64,000 bases of DNA, taken from assembly GCF_036416795.1 (NCBI RefSeq), contig NZ_CP143867.1, positions 1,240,001 to 1,304,000 of the forward strand, given 5' to 3'. A program made the position numbers and the translations under genes. Below are positions 41,593 to 51,384 of the stretch, one piece after another (the first letter of the stretch is position 1; each line of letters opens with the position of its first letter). Under the pieces are notes generated by a model. The model was not told the DNA's origin. It saw only the letters and a list, made by a program, of their open reading frames with translations, and searched no databases. Source of the stretch: Bacteroides sp. MSB163. Its GTDB lineage: Bacteria > Bacteroidota > Bacteroidia > Bacteroidales > Bacteroidaceae.

Positions 41593-43728
41593 CTAATTGA
41601 GAATATTCAATTCCCGGATCAGGTTCCCTGCTTTCCCGTATTTCTCAATCATAAACAATATATAGCGCACGTCCACCCCGATGGTACGCTGCATCTTCGG
41701 TTCATAAAGAATATCACTGCCCATAGCTTCCCAGTTTCCATCGAAAGCCAACCCCAGCAATTCACCCTTCGAATTGAACATCGCACTACCGCTATTGCCA
41801 CCCGTAATGTCATTATTAGAGATGAAGCACACCTTCATTTCGCCCTTTTCATCGGCATATCTTCCGAAATTGCCCGAAGAGAGCAATGAAAGTACCTCCG
41901 GCTGTACTGCAAAATCAACATCATCCACATGAGCTTTCACTTTCTCCAGGACACCCTTTGTCGTTGTATAATAATCATATTCCGCTCCGTCAAAGGGGGT
42001 ATAACCGCATACCGTTCCAAAGCTCAACCGCATGGTGGAATTGGCATCCGGATAAAAGTTACGAGACGTATACATCCGACGGATAACCCCGTTCAGCTGG
42101 CGTTCCCCACGGATGATCTCCGTAGTAGGCGCCTGCATCTGCATATTCATATCGAACAACATCGTCAGCATATCAATGCCCAACGAGATAGCCGGATCAT
42201 CGAAAATCTGATAGGTAGTATCCCGTTCAAGAAAGCGCTTCAAACCACGGGGAGTAGTCAACTCAGAACTTGCATAAAGACTATCTACGAAAGCTTTCTC
42301 ATCCCCATTATATTTCTGTGCGATAGTATGATAGATTTCCGGCAGGAAAGTGGTATCCACTTTTGAGCGATACTCCTTCAACAGTGCCGTAAATACTTCC
42401 TTGTCTATATCCAGATCCAAATTAGAGTATTGCTCAACGATATCCTTCAAGGCGGCAATAACTGTTTTCTGCTCCCCTTCAAAATCGAAGTTCAGAATCT
42501 TCAGTGCAAGCTGCACTAACTCCGGTCCATATAGGAAAGACTCGATAAAGTAAGCCTGCGCACGGTTTACCTCCCGGCGGTTCTTATAATTCAGTTCCAG
42601 GTCTGTAAACAGTTGAAGAAGTTTCTCACGTTCGTCCGGGTTCTGCTGTATCCATCGACGGATTTCCTGTTCCATTTCACGTTTCTTCTCCAGGATTCCC
42701 AGCTTACGGATGGCACGGTTGACACCGATACTGTTCTTCCAGTAATTGGAGCTTTCATCGTATTTGGAAGCATACTTAATGCGTATACTGTCCTTACTGT
42801 CCATTTCACGTTTCCAGATGGCTTGCTTCACACCACGGATGTCAATCTGCGCCTGATTGGAGTTATTCATCATTTCCTCGATACCGAATGAAGAAAGGTA
42901 ACGTTCCGTACTACCCGGATAGCCTATCGTCATACAGAAAGAGCCTTCCTTATAGCCATCCAGTGAAATCGGCGCTACATATTCAGGGTGATACGGAACA
43001 TTGTCGGGGGAGTAATCGGCAGGCCGGTTCTTGTGGTCTGCATAAATACGAAACACACAGAAATCCCCTGTATGCCGAGGCCATACCCAGTTATCCGTAT
43101 CCCAACCGAACTTACCGACAGAGGAAGGAGGTGCAAACACCAGCCGCACATCGTTGAAATCGCGGTAAACGGAGAGCCAGAACTCATTGCCTCCATAATA
43201 AGCATCTACCACGCCAAGCAAAGTGGAGTCTTTCAGAGATACCTCACCACCTATTACCATCATCATAGAGTCTACCGCACTGGAACGTTCCATCTCGTTC
43301 ATCGAAGGTTTAACGGCTCCCAGCACACGCTTGGTTACATCTTCCGTACGAAGCAGAAAACGAACATAAAGCTCCGGATTAGGTAATTCCTCTGCACGGC
43401 TACGGGCTACGAAACCATCTTTCAGGTAATCATGCTCCACCGACGAATGTTGCTGCACACTACTGAAGCCACAGTGATGATTGGTAAACACCAACCCGTC
43501 TTCCGACACTACCACACCGGAACAAAACCCTCCAAAGCTGACTACCGCATCTTTCAACGACGGCTTCTTCGGATTATATAGTTTATCGGCAGGCATTTGC
43601 AGGCCGAGTTCTTTCATGGTCTTACGGGTCTGTTTATTCAGGTTTCCCAGCATCCACATACCTTCGTCCGCCTGTCCCGTCAACGTGAAGAGGCTGCAAG
43701 CTACAATTAGGATACACTTTAGCTTCAT
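41593..43728 (-). CDS. S46 family dipeptidyl peptidase, DPP7-type
   Basis: A secreted 711-residue serine peptidase: signal peptide (to about GQA), catalytic His in FTNHHCGFSS (residues 84-85), Asp in the GWDTDNWVWP region, and Ser in DITGGNSGSAMF. LLGLAFDGNWEAMGSD near the C-terminus has Gly at the position that is Arg in DPP11 (specific for acidic P1), so a DPP7-like preference for hydrophobic P1 residues is expected. These periplasmic enzymes release dipeptides for amino acid use in Bacteroidales. The specificity inference rests on one motif. Confidence 0.88.
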   Translation of the reverse strand: MKLKCILIVACSLFTLTGQADEGMWMLGNLNKQTRKTMKELGLQMPADKLYNPKKPSLKDAVVSFGGFCSGVVVSEDGLVFTNHHCGFSSVQQHSSVEHDYLKDGFVARSRAEELPNPELYVRFLLRTEDVTKRVLGAVKPSMNEMERSSAVDSMMMVIGGEVSLKDSTLLGVVDAYYGGNEFWLSVYRDFNDVRLVFAPPSSVGKFGWDTDNWVWPRHTGDFCVFRIYADHKNRPADYSPDNVPYHPEYVAPISLDGYKEGSFCMTIGYPGSTERYLSSFGIEEMMNNSNQAQIDIRGVKQAIWKREMDSKDSIRIKYASKYDESSNYWKNSIGVNRAIRKLGILEKKREMEQEIRRWIQQNPDEREKLLQLFTDLELNYKNRREVNRAQAYFIESFLYGPELVQLALKILNFDFEGEQKTVIAALKDIVEQYSNLDLDIDKEVFTALLKEYRSKVDTTFLPEIYHTIAQKYNGDEKAFVDSLYASSELTTPRGLKRFLERDTTYQIFDDPAISLGIDMLTMLFDMNMQMQAPTTEIIRGERQLNGVIRRMYTSRNFYPDANSTMRLSFGTVCGYTPFDGAEYDYYTTTKGVLEKVKAHVDDVDFAVQPEVLSLLSSGNFGRYADEKGEMKVCFISNNDITGGNSGSAMFNSKGELLGLAFDGNWEAMGSDILYEPKMQRTIGVDVRYILFMIEKYGKAGNLIRELNILN

Positions 43729-43783
43729 TCTATACTTGGTATTAAATTATTATTTAGAATAACTCGTTATACTTAACTGATTA

Positions 43784-45166
43784 TCATTCTGCAATCAGTC
43801 TTAGTTTTTTCGCTCCAGTACGTGCTTTCAGCCATTCGGTAATCTTCTGTTTCTCATGGACGTCGGGATGCTTGCCAAACTTCAGCACAGCAAGTGTAAT
43901 GGTATCTGTCCGTACCGAATCAACCGTCAGTTCTATGGCATGAGAGATAGAAACAGTTTTCACTGATGGATAGAGAACTTTTAGCTCCGGAACGATCGTT
44001 TTGCCCAATTCATCGAAAGACTTGTATCTTGCCAGACTCTGTTCCAGCACTGTAATTTTCTTTGTTTGTTCCACCAGTCGTTCCTCACTGTTTTTATAGA
44101 AGTCTTCCATCACCATAGCTCGGATAGAAGAAATATCCACAGCTTCGTTATTCATTCCCTGAAGAACGATCAGCTTCGTTTCACCTAACTTATAGTCCTT
44201 CATCTTGTTACGGGCAATGGCAATAGAGGCTTCGGGAACTTCTTGTCCAATCAGCACCACACGTATTTCATTGTCCTTACTACCATGATAATGAATCTTC
44301 TTGTCTAGCACCTGTGTATTCTCAAAAGAAAGCTGTTCGGCAACAAACCGATTGGCGGCACTCTCATAGAAAGTACTCTGAATAATGCCTACCGTCAAGT
44401 AGACAGCCGGACACATAGTCAGCACAGCAATGAGTATTATGTATTGGCGTACTTTCTTCTCCCGCTTCTTGTCCACAAACTCTTTACGCTGGAAGTGCAT
44501 CACACGCACACCGGCAAACGTGGCAAGACTGATGAATACCGAATTAATGAAGTAAAGATAGAATGCTCCGAGGAAATAAACCAGATTCCCCGTTGCCAAC
44601 CCATAACCTGCCGTACAAAGTGGCGGCATCAAGGCCGTGGCAATGGCAACACCTGGAATCACATTTCCTTTCTCCTTGGTAGACAGGGCAACTACACCGG
44701 CAAGACCACCCATCAATGCGATGAATACGTCATAAATCGTAGGTGAAGTACGTGCCAGAAGCTCCGACTGCCCTTCGGCAACAGGGCTTACAAGAAAGAA
44801 GATGGTAGCCGTAGTTACACTGAACAGGGTCGTTATCAGGAAACTTTTCAGTGAACGTTTCATCAGTTCGAAGTCATTCAGACCGACAGACAGTCCCACA
44901 CCCATGATAGGTCCCATCAGTGGGGAAATCAACATGGCACCGATGATTACGGCTGTGGAGTTGACATTCAGTCCCAATGATGCCATAAAGATGGCAAAGA
45001 TCAAAATCCACAGATTGGCCCCTTTAAACTCCACTCCTTTGCGGATGGAGTCTACTGTTTCCAGCTCATTATCTTTGTCTTTCCTCAGATCAAGATACTC
45101 GCTCAGGAACTTTTTGACGGCAAAAACATTCCGGTTTTGGTTCTGTTCAGGTGTTTCCATAAGCAT
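43784..45166 (-). CDS. DUF389/TIGR00341 membrane protein
   Basis: The N-terminal half has about six membrane helices with the family core: LGLNVNSTAVIIGAMLISPL, GPIMGVGLSVGLND and GLAGVVALSTKEKGNVIPGV. The C-terminal ~200 residues are soluble (QEVPEASIAIARNKMKDYK) and partly coiled. No transport substrate is known to me for this family. It begins 2 bases after the flippase stop, so the two are one unit. An alternative ATG (METPEQ) lies 6 bases in. Confidence 0.82.
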   Translation of the reverse strand: MLMETPEQNQNRNVFAVKKFLSEYLDLRKDKDNELETVDSIRKGVEFKGANLWILIFAIFMASLGLNVNSTAVIIGAMLISPLMGPIMGVGLSVGLNDFELMKRSLKSFLITTLFSVTTATIFFLVSPVAEGQSELLARTSPTIYDVFIALMGGLAGVVALSTKEKGNVIPGVAIATALMPPLCTAGYGLATGNLVYFLGAFYLYFINSVFISLATFAGVRVMHFQRKEFVDKKREKKVRQYIILIAVLTMCPAVYLTVGIIQSTFYESAANRFVAEQLSFENTQVLDKKIHYHGSKDNEIRVVLIGQEVPEASIAIARNKMKDYKLGETKLIVLQGMNNEAVDISSIRAMVMEDFYKNSEERLVEQTKKITVLEQSLARYKSFDELGKTIVPELKVLYPSVKTVSISHAIELTVDSVRTDTITLAVLKFGKHPDVHEKQKITEWLKARTGAKKLRLIAE

Positions 45167-45168
45167 AA

Positions 45169-46614
45169 TTATTTTCGAATGAAACGGTTTAGGATTGATA
45201 TTTGGCTAAGCGGCAAATCACGCTTCACGACATAAGCGACAAACAGCAGCAGCAGAACTGTACGGTATGCCATACGCAAGTAGATATTGTCTATCGGTAC
45301 ATATTCGGCGGCCACATAAAGCACAGCCGCCAGAAGCACATACATACCTATCGCCTTCAGGTCGTATTGTATCGGATATTTCTTCTGGCCCACAAAGTAA
45401 GAAAGCAGCATAGCAACGCCATATCCGGTAAATCCCGCCCAGGCACAAGCGATGTAACCATACTTCGGGATCAAGAAGACGTTCATCAATATCAGGATAG
45501 TGCAACCTGTCAACGAGAAGTAGGCCCCCCAACGTGTCTCATCAATCAATTTGTACCAAAAGGACAGGTTGAAGTAAATGCCCATAAAGATTTCAGCTGC
45601 CATGACAATAGGCACCACCCGTAATCCATCCCAGTAATCACGTCCGATGACATGGCGCAGGATGTCCAGATAGAACATTACAGCCAGAAAGGCAAGCAAA
45701 GTAAAGATAATGAAAAATTTCATAGCCTGGGCATACATCTCACGACTATCTTTCTCCTTGCTCTTACCGAACACGAAAGGTTCATAAGCGAAGCGGAATG
45801 CCTGGGTAAACATAGCCATAATCATGGCAATCTTACTGGCAGCTCCGTAAATGCCAAGTTGTACGGTAGCCTCAGCCTCGTCGGGATAGACGAAAGGAAA
45901 AATAATCTTATCAGCCACCTGATTCAAGATGCCTGCCACACCCAATATCACCAATGGCAGGGAGTAACGAAGCATCCGCTTCAATAGCTCTCTATCCAGC
46001 ACATAGGTAAATCCTCTCAGTTCCGGTATCATACACAACATGACAACAGAGGTACATATCAGATTGAAGAGGAAAGCATAACCTACGTCATTCCCTTTCA
46101 ATATGACATAATAGAAAAGATTGAGTGCAATATTGAGGAAGATAAACAGCAACTTCAGTGCAGCAAACTTGATAGGGCGTTTTTTATAGCGCAGATAAGC
46201 GAACGGAATACTCTGAATGGCATCCATTGCTACCACAATCATCATCATACCTACATACCAGGGATGTTCTCCGTATTCCAACCATCCGGCAATAGGTTCC
46301 AGAAATAACAATCCCAAAGCAACGAATACCAATGAGCCGATACTTACGCTCAACAAGGTGGTAGAGTATACCCGCATCGGGTCATCCTGCCCTTTATTGG
46401 CAAAACGGAAAAACCCCGTCTCCATGCCGCACGTCAGCAATACCAGTATCAATGCCACCCAGGCGTATATATTCGTAACCACACCATAGCCACCCGACGA
46501 TGCAGGCAAAGCTATCGTGTAAACGGGCACCAGCAGATAATTGAGGAAACGCCCTACAATACTACTCACCCCATAAATAGCAGTTTCTTTTGCTAAACTT
46601 TTTAATCCCGCCAT
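45169..46614 (-). CDS. Polysaccharide flippase, MATE/MOP superfamily (Wzx-like)
   Basis: 481 residues with about 14 predicted helices. The N-terminal SLAKETAIYGVSSIVGRFLNYLLVPVY is typical of polysaccharide transport proteins (Polysacc_synt). There is a charged loop FANKGQDDPMRVYSTTL between helices. Such proteins flip lipid-linked oligosaccharides across the inner membrane. No glycosyltransferase gene is adjacent, so the partner pathway is elsewhere. It is co-directional with ruvB upstream, but a perfect 15-bp hairpin separates them. Confidence 0.85.
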   Translation of the reverse strand: MAGLKSLAKETAIYGVSSIVGRFLNYLLVPVYTIALPASSGGYGVVTNIYAWVALILVLLTCGMETGFFRFANKGQDDPMRVYSTTLLSVSIGSLVFVALGLLFLEPIAGWLEYGEHPWYVGMMMIVVAMDAIQSIPFAYLRYKKRPIKFAALKLLFIFLNIALNLFYYVILKGNDVGYAFLFNLICTSVVMLCMIPELRGFTYVLDRELLKRMLRYSLPLVILGVAGILNQVADKIIFPFVYPDEAEATVQLGIYGAASKIAMIMAMFTQAFRFAYEPFVFGKSKEKDSREMYAQAMKFFIIFTLLAFLAVMFYLDILRHVIGRDYWDGLRVVPIVMAAEIFMGIYFNLSFWYKLIDETRWGAYFSLTGCTILILMNVFLIPKYGYIACAWAGFTGYGVAMLLSYFVGQKKYPIQYDLKAIGMYVLLAAVLYVAAEYVPIDNIYLRMAYRTVLLLLFVAYVVKRDLPLSQISILNRFIRK

Positions 46615-46637
46615 GTTTTCTTTAATTAATGAACAAA

Positions 46638-46677
46638 ACTATCTTTATTCTCAGTCCGGGAAGAGAATAAAGATAGT
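46638..46677 (-). terminator. Hairpin terminator between ruvB and the flippase gene
   Basis: ACTATCTTTATTCTC (46638-46652) and GAGAATAAAGATAGT (46663-46677) form a perfect 15-bp stem with a 10-base loop. On the minus strand it is followed by TTTGTTC. Confidence 0.65.
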
Positions 46678-46685
46678 ATCTGTTC

Positions 46686-47717
46686 TTAGTCGTTAAATAA
46701 GGTACGCTGACTATTGTAAAGGCTACGTCCTAAATGTTTATAAGCCAATTCTGTCACTTCACGTCCACGCGGAGTACGTTTCAAGAAACCCTCTTTGATC
46801 AGGAAAGGCTCATACACCTCTTCTATAGTTCCGGCATCTTCACCCAATGCCGTAGCAATAGTAGTAAGCCCTACCGGACCGCCCTTAAACTTATCGATAA
46901 TGGTACAGAGTATCTTATTATCGATTTCATCGAGTCCGTACTTGTCTATATTCAATGCTTCAAGAGCGAAGTTGGCAATCTCCGTATCAATGCTCCCCGA
47001 ACCTTTCACCTGTGCAAAATCTCGCACACGACGCAACAATGCATTTGCAATACGCGGCGTTCCACGGCTACGGGAAGCGATCTCAGACGCTGCCCTTGTA
47101 GAGCAAGGTACATTCAATATCCCTGCCGAACGACGAATAATACCGCTCAATACATCATCATCGTAATACTCCAGATGCAGATTAATACCAAAACGTGCAC
47201 GTAAAGGCGCGGTCAGCAAGCCGCTACGGGTAGTAGCTCCCACCATCGTAAACGGATTCAGATCAATCTGGATGCTCCGTGCAGACGGGCCTTTATCTAT
47301 CATGATGTCAATGCGGTAATCCTCCATTGCAGAGTACAGATACTCTTCCACCACTGGAGAAAGCCGGTGAATTTCATCGATAAACAGCACATCATTCGGT
47401 TCCAGACTGGTAAGCACTCCCGCCAAATCACCCGGTTTATCAAGCACCGGACCGGAAGTAACCTTAAAACCAACTCCCAGTTCATTCGCAATAATATTGG
47501 AAAGTGTCGTTTTTCCCAATCCCGGAGGTCCATGCAGCAATACATGATCCAACGCCTCGCCACGCAGGCGGGCTGCCTTAACGAAGATACGCAGATTATC
47601 CACCACCTTATCTTGTCCGCTGAAATCTTCAAAGGACAACGGACGAAGCGCGTTTTCAAAATCGCGTTCCCGACTGGTCAACTGATTATCGCGTATGTCA
47701 AAATCTTCTCGTTCCAT
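46686..47717 (-). CDS. ruvB: Holliday junction branch-migration ATPase RuvB
   Basis: 343 residues with RuvB-specific motifs: [12 protein letters not shown] at the start, Walker [13 protein letters not shown], Walker [12 protein letters not shown], sensor [20 protein letters not shown] (which includes the arginine finger), and the C-terminal winged helix ending [19 protein letters not shown]. With RuvA it drives branch migration of Holliday junctions. It is followed by a hairpin. Confidence 0.97.
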   Translation of the reverse strand: MEREDFDIRDNQLTSRERDFENALRPLSFEDFSGQDKVVDNLRIFVKAARLRGEALDHVLLHGPPGLGKTTLSNIIANELGVGFKVTSGPVLDKPGDLAGVLTSLEPNDVLFIDEIHRLSPVVEEYLYSAMEDYRIDIMIDKGPSARSIQIDLNPFTMVGATTRSGLLTAPLRARFGINLHLEYYDDDVLSGIIRRSAGILNVPCSTRAASEIASRSRGTPRIANALLRRVRDFAQVKGSGSIDTEIANFALEALNIDKYGLDEIDNKILCTIIDKFKGGPVGLTTIATALGEDAGTIEEVYEPFLIKEGFLKRTPRGREVTELAYKHLGRSLYNSQRTLFND

Positions 47718-47838
47718 TCTATATTTAGTTCTTTTCTTATCTTTTTAGAAAAAGAATAGAAAACAAAATCAAGGCTTATAATCAACTACTTATCCCTTTT
47801 CTTTTTCTATTTCTTTTTTATTTCTTTTTTTTTACCAC

Positions 47839-48689
47839 TTATTTCAATGCATAACGTCTATCAGTACGAGCCCCTTCTGTTATCAATTCCACATCCACCA
47901 TCGAATAAACCATCTTCCTCAACTCTTGTAAATCGACTTCCGGCAACCGACCCGCAATCTCCGAAATCTTACTTTTAGGATGCACTCTCAAGTCTTCCAT
48001 AATTAGAGTTTTCAGCACATAAGGTTCTACTGTTTTCAGAGTTGTCTTCAAATTTACCTTTGCGTTCTTTATCAACTGGGGATTCACAAAAAACTGGGTA
48101 CCTTTCTTTGCACCATTCCTTCCGATAATATTATCTTTCAACAACTTATCCGTATAGCTGCGCAAACGGTCTTCTTCTTGAAGCTGAAGTTACGAATATC
48201 ATTCGCCAACTGCCGCAAAGCATCCAAAGCAACCCCATCAAGCTGGTATTTGGTCCTCACCAATTCCCACTGATAAGCGCCCTTCTCTTCGCCCAAACGC
48301 TGCAAGTCCTCGCTACGCACCGGTTCACATTTATCGGCCACCCGAATGTAAATACGTCCGTCCAAGGTAGTAGCTACAGAATGCATAGAAGGTGAAACAG
48401 AAACAATAAAGTATTGGCTGCCGGTGTCATCAGTACATATTTCAGAAGCTACAAGGCCGACGTTGAAACAGAGACTACGCAATTTAGTCACTGCCTCATT
48501 CACTTCGTCGGGCGTGACATGCTGTCCCGGCAAAGGGGCTTTCTTCTTGTCATCGTAGCCTATAAAGATTCTTCCGCCTTGTGCATTTGCCAAAGCAACA
48601 CAGGTCACGGACAAGTCTTTGAATCCTTTATCTCCTGTTCTAATTTTCAGAAGACTCTTATATTCGGTTGTCTGCTTCTCGCAATCCAT
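47839..48689 (-). pseudogene. AlbA_2 (Schlafen-type) ATP-binding regulator with internal deletion and frameshift
   Basis: The N-terminal part from 48689 has the AlbA_2 pattern (TEYKSLLKIRTGDKGFKDLS, ANAQGGRIFIGYDD). The C-terminal part (47839-48165, another frame) carries the wHTH end (LRSYTDKLLKDNIIGRNGAK, KSKISEIAGRLPEVDLQELR). Complete relatives have a GHKL-type ATPase region between, so several hundred bases are missing and the frames join near 48165-48185 in a GAAGAAGA run. The start MDCEKQ is fixed by a -7 box at 48715-48722 that excludes the ATG at 48728. The N-terminal piece could still be made as a ~183-residue protein. Confidence 0.75.
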
Positions 48690-48714
48690 GTCTCCATATT
48701 TTGGTTCTATTGAG

Positions 48715-48722
48715 CAAAGATA
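48715..48722 (-). promoter_or_regulatory. -7 box TATCTTTG for the AlbA_2 gene
   Basis: Plus-strand CAAAGATA; transcription would begin near 48708, after the upstream ATG at 48728, so translation must start at 48689. Confidence 0.55.
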
Positions 48723-48728
48723 GTACAA

Positions 48729-49077
48729 ACTGATGAACCCTATCTATTTTTCACTTAATTTCTTTCCTCCCTTCATCATTCCATCCTTCTCCGCTTGCTC
48801 ATGTTGAAAAGAAACTCTGCCTTTGCGGCTCACATGCAATCATATATCATGATAAAGACTGCACAAGGAATATTTCCCCATGCAGTCTTTATCCCCAATG
48901 AGGCTTAGTTTTTTTACTTAAGATTCTTGTAATTCCTGATGTACAATGACTTCATACCACAACTTTTTGTTTTCTGCAAAATAACTAATTTATTTTGAGA
49001 TAATCCCTATAAGTTAACTCTTTTCACAAACACTTCTGTCCTTACATCCCGCCTCCAATATCATTTAATCCATAACA
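48729..49077. other. Intergenic spacer with a perfect 13-bp hairpin
   Basis: GATAAAGACTGCA (48851-48863) pairs with TGCAGTCTTTATC (48881-48893). A T7 run lies 15 bases further on the plus strand. No gene or promoter is recognised. Confidence 0.5.
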
Positions 49078-49127
49078 ATAAAGGTGTACTGAAAGTAACT
49101 AACCTGTAACTTCCAGCACACCTTTAT
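49078..49127 (-). terminator. Terminator of the envelope cluster
   Basis: ATAAAGGTGTACTG (49078-49091) and CAGCACACCTTTAT (49114-49127) pair with one mismatch. On the minus strand a short T-rich tract follows. It lies 37 bases after the stop of the TonB-C gene. Confidence 0.65.
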
Positions 49128-49164
49128 TCTATAAAGACAGCAAAAAACTTCGCTTATAACATCA

Positions 49165-50049
49165 CTATTGCACCACCCTTACAAATTGAGCCGAAGCCTT
49201 AAATGAAGGAAAAATAGACATAGAGACCTGCACTACGGCACTACATGGCTGACCGCCCTTCGTTGCCGGAATCCATCCTTTCAGCATATTCACCAGGCGC
49301 ATCACTTCTTTATCAACACGCTCATTACAACGCCTTTTGTAATTTGCACCGGTAACTGTGCCATCGGACGTCACAATGAACTCAACAGTAGTAGTACCAT
49401 ATCCTGCCGTTTCAATCGCAATCTGAGGTTTACGCATATTCTCCTGCAAGAAAGTATACAGAGCCTTAGTCCCTCCCGGATATTTGGGTGCTGTCACTAC
49501 ACGCGCAGCACGTTCAGCAGCCATTTCTGCCTCTGCCGCTTCTACTGCCGCTATTGAATCCACTATACGTATCGAATCATAATAGGCCCTGTCAGCATCC
49601 TTCTGCTGAATATTGCCTATAGCCTTAGTTACCTTCTCTTCTTTGGGTATACTCAACATCTCATCGTGAATATAAAATCCTTGAAAACCCGCAGGAGTAT
49701 ATCCCGCAAAAGCGGAAACAATCTCAAAACTAAACTTCTGCCCTTCTTTCACCTTAGGAAAATAATACGCGCCTGCCACTGTCGTCTTATTACCTGTACT
49801 TATATAATAAAAATTGATGCTTCTACTTGCCGTAAAGTCGTGATTGGCTGTTCCCAGTACTCTGAATTTATAACCTCCGTTTCCCCGACCCGTACAAAGA
49901 ACCCCCTGCACATCCCAATAATACTTCACCTCTTCCGACACAGCAAAAGGTACTTTCATTGGATAACTTTTAGGAGGCCACGAAAACTTCTGGGCAGAAG
50001 TAGCAACCACTAATAAACTCATTGTAAGTAAAACAAATAACTTTTTCAT
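49165..50049 (-). CDS. Periplasmic TonB C-terminal-domain protein, paralogue 1
   Basis: From the ATG at 50049 the product has a cleavable signal (LLTMSLLVVATSAQ) rather than the uncleaved anchor of classical TonB. A unique N-terminal domain of about 130 residues follows (FSWPPKSYPMKVPFAVSEEV to GFYIHDEMLSIPKEE), then an Ala/Glu-rich linker. The TonB-C fold ends the protein (KYPGGTKALYTFLQENMRKP, TVEFIVTSDGTVTGANYKRR). TonB-C domains bind outer-membrane receptor TonB boxes; without an anchor this one may have another partner. The N-terminal domain is about 89% identical to that of the gene at 53195-54490, whereas the C-terminal halves are very different. It starts 2 bases after the GLUG lipoprotein gene. 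Confidence 0.75.
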   Translation of the reverse strand: MKKLFVLLTMSLLVVATSAQKFSWPPKSYPMKVPFAVSEEVKYYWDVQGVLCTGRGNGGYKFRVLGTANHDFTASRSINFYYISTGNKTTVAGAYYFPKVKEGQKFSFEIVSAFAGYTPAGFQGFYIHDEMLSIPKEEKVTKAIGNIQQKDADRAYYDSIRIVDSIAAVEAAEAEMAAERAARVVTAPKYPGGTKALYTFLQENMRKPQIAIETAGYGTTTVEFIVTSDGTVTGANYKRRCNERVDKEVMRLVNMLKGWIPATKGGQPCSAVVQVSMSIFPSFKASAQFVRVVQ

Positions 50050-50051
50050 AA

Positions 50052-51365
50052 TCATATATCTTTTGAGCAATAACAGTTTCCTATATCGTCCTTTTTCCCT
50101 AATAACGGAAAACCACTTACCTTATCCATACAACAAGAATAAATACAATTTTCACAAGGAACATTAGAATCAAGCATTCCCGGTATTACAAGTCTATAAA
50201 AACCGCCTCCAGAGCTAGAACCAACAATACCTCCTACTATGCAATCAATTTTATCCGTAAAAGTTAAGGTTCCCTCATTCACTAACCTATGTAAGAAACA
50301 TCCTCCCACAGTTGCAGCCACTCCACCTATTACAGCATCTTGTAATTCACCGGATAAATTGATCTTCCTCGAATTGCGCATATCATACACTGTAATCCAC
50401 TCTTTATCCTTACAACGCATCTGCCCGGCTACTCCCCCCACCGCAACAAGGGTAGATACTCCATGGTTACCAACCGCAATATCTGCATAATTATAAAAAT
50501 GACAGGCATCTTTTATAGAAGATAAGGTTCCAACCACACCGCCGATAGTGCTGCCTGAATAACCACCGACTTTAGTACTCAAATTGACTACAACTTTTCC
50601 TCTGTTTTCCAATTTAGTATCTTGAGTAGTTTCTCCAAGACAAATCCCTCCTGCAAGCCCTCCAACAGTCACCAATCCTCTATTATCTTTAACTGTAATG
50701 TCTCCTTTATTAAGGATAGAATGATAAAAATTGGTACCACTGCCATCACTATTATATCCATTAAATCCAATAAGCCCTCCAAGTGAAACATTGCTGCCGC
50801 CAAGAACCTGGATATTTACATTACTTGTACAATTATCAATGGTACCTCCAAAGAAATGACCTGCTAAAGCGCCTATCATCAGAGAAAAAGATGATGATTC
50901 AGCATTATTTTGTACAGTGATATTCCCAGCTAATGTCAAATTCTTCACAGTAACGTTACCTAGAGCTTCAAACAGACCAAACTCAAGGGAAGTATACCCC
51001 GAATCCAAATCTTTTTCATTAATAGTATATACAACATCCTTAAAAGTGATAGTATGTCCGTTTCCATCGAATTCTTCAAAAGTGTTATCAAGCAGATATT
51101 TTATAGGACTCCATTTGCCCGTTATCTCAATATCATTCACTAATCTAAAACGAGCTCCTTTTATAGGAATCGATTTGCTATTAGACAACTTAATAGTTTT
51201 ATCAAAATTCAATATATCACCAACCACCTCGTTTAAATAGCGTAACTCACCTGCTTTACTAATCTCAAATACCTGTTCCTTCTCATTAAAGTACAAAGTA
51301 TCAACTTTCCCATCACATGATATGAGTAACAGACAGGCTGATAGCATTAATATTATTTGTTTCAT
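50052..51365 (-). CDS. GLUG-repeat lipoprotein
   Basis: From the ATG at 51365 (MKQIILMLSACLLLISC) the protein has a lipoprotein signal and an N-terminal region like those of surface adhesin-type proteins (FDGNGHTITFKDV). Repeats of the GLUG kind follow, with Gly-Gly-hydrophobic-Gly turns (LGGLIGFNGYN, VGGLAGGICLG, IGGVVGTLSS, VGGVAGQMRC, IGGVAATVGG, VGGIVGSSSG). The C-terminus is Cys-rich (CENCIYSCCMDK, CYCSKDI). GLUG repeats occur in surface or secreted beta-solenoid proteins. The longer frame from 51443 is rejected because it overlaps the upstream gene. Role unknown. Confidence 0.7.
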   Translation of the reverse strand: MKQIILMLSACLLLISCDGKVDTLYFNEKEQVFEISKAGELRYLNEVVGDILNFDKTIKLSNSKSIPIKGARFRLVNDIEITGKWSPIKYLLDNTFEEFDGNGHTITFKDVVYTINEKDLDSGYTSLEFGLFEALGNVTVKNLTLAGNITVQNNAESSSFSLMIGALAGHFFGGTIDNCTSNVNIQVLGGSNVSLGGLIGFNGYNSDGSGTNFYHSILNKGDITVKDNRGLVTVGGLAGGICLGETTQDTKLENRGKVVVNLSTKVGGYSGSTIGGVVGTLSSIKDACHFYNYADIAVGNHGVSTLVAVGGVAGQMRCKDKEWITVYDMRNSRKINLSGELQDAVIGGVAATVGGCFLHRLVNEGTLTFTDKIDCIVGGIVGSSSGGGFYRLVIPGMLDSNVPCENCIYSCCMDKVSGFPLLGKKDDIGNCYCSKDI

Positions 51366-51384
51366 AAGATATCTAAATATATAA

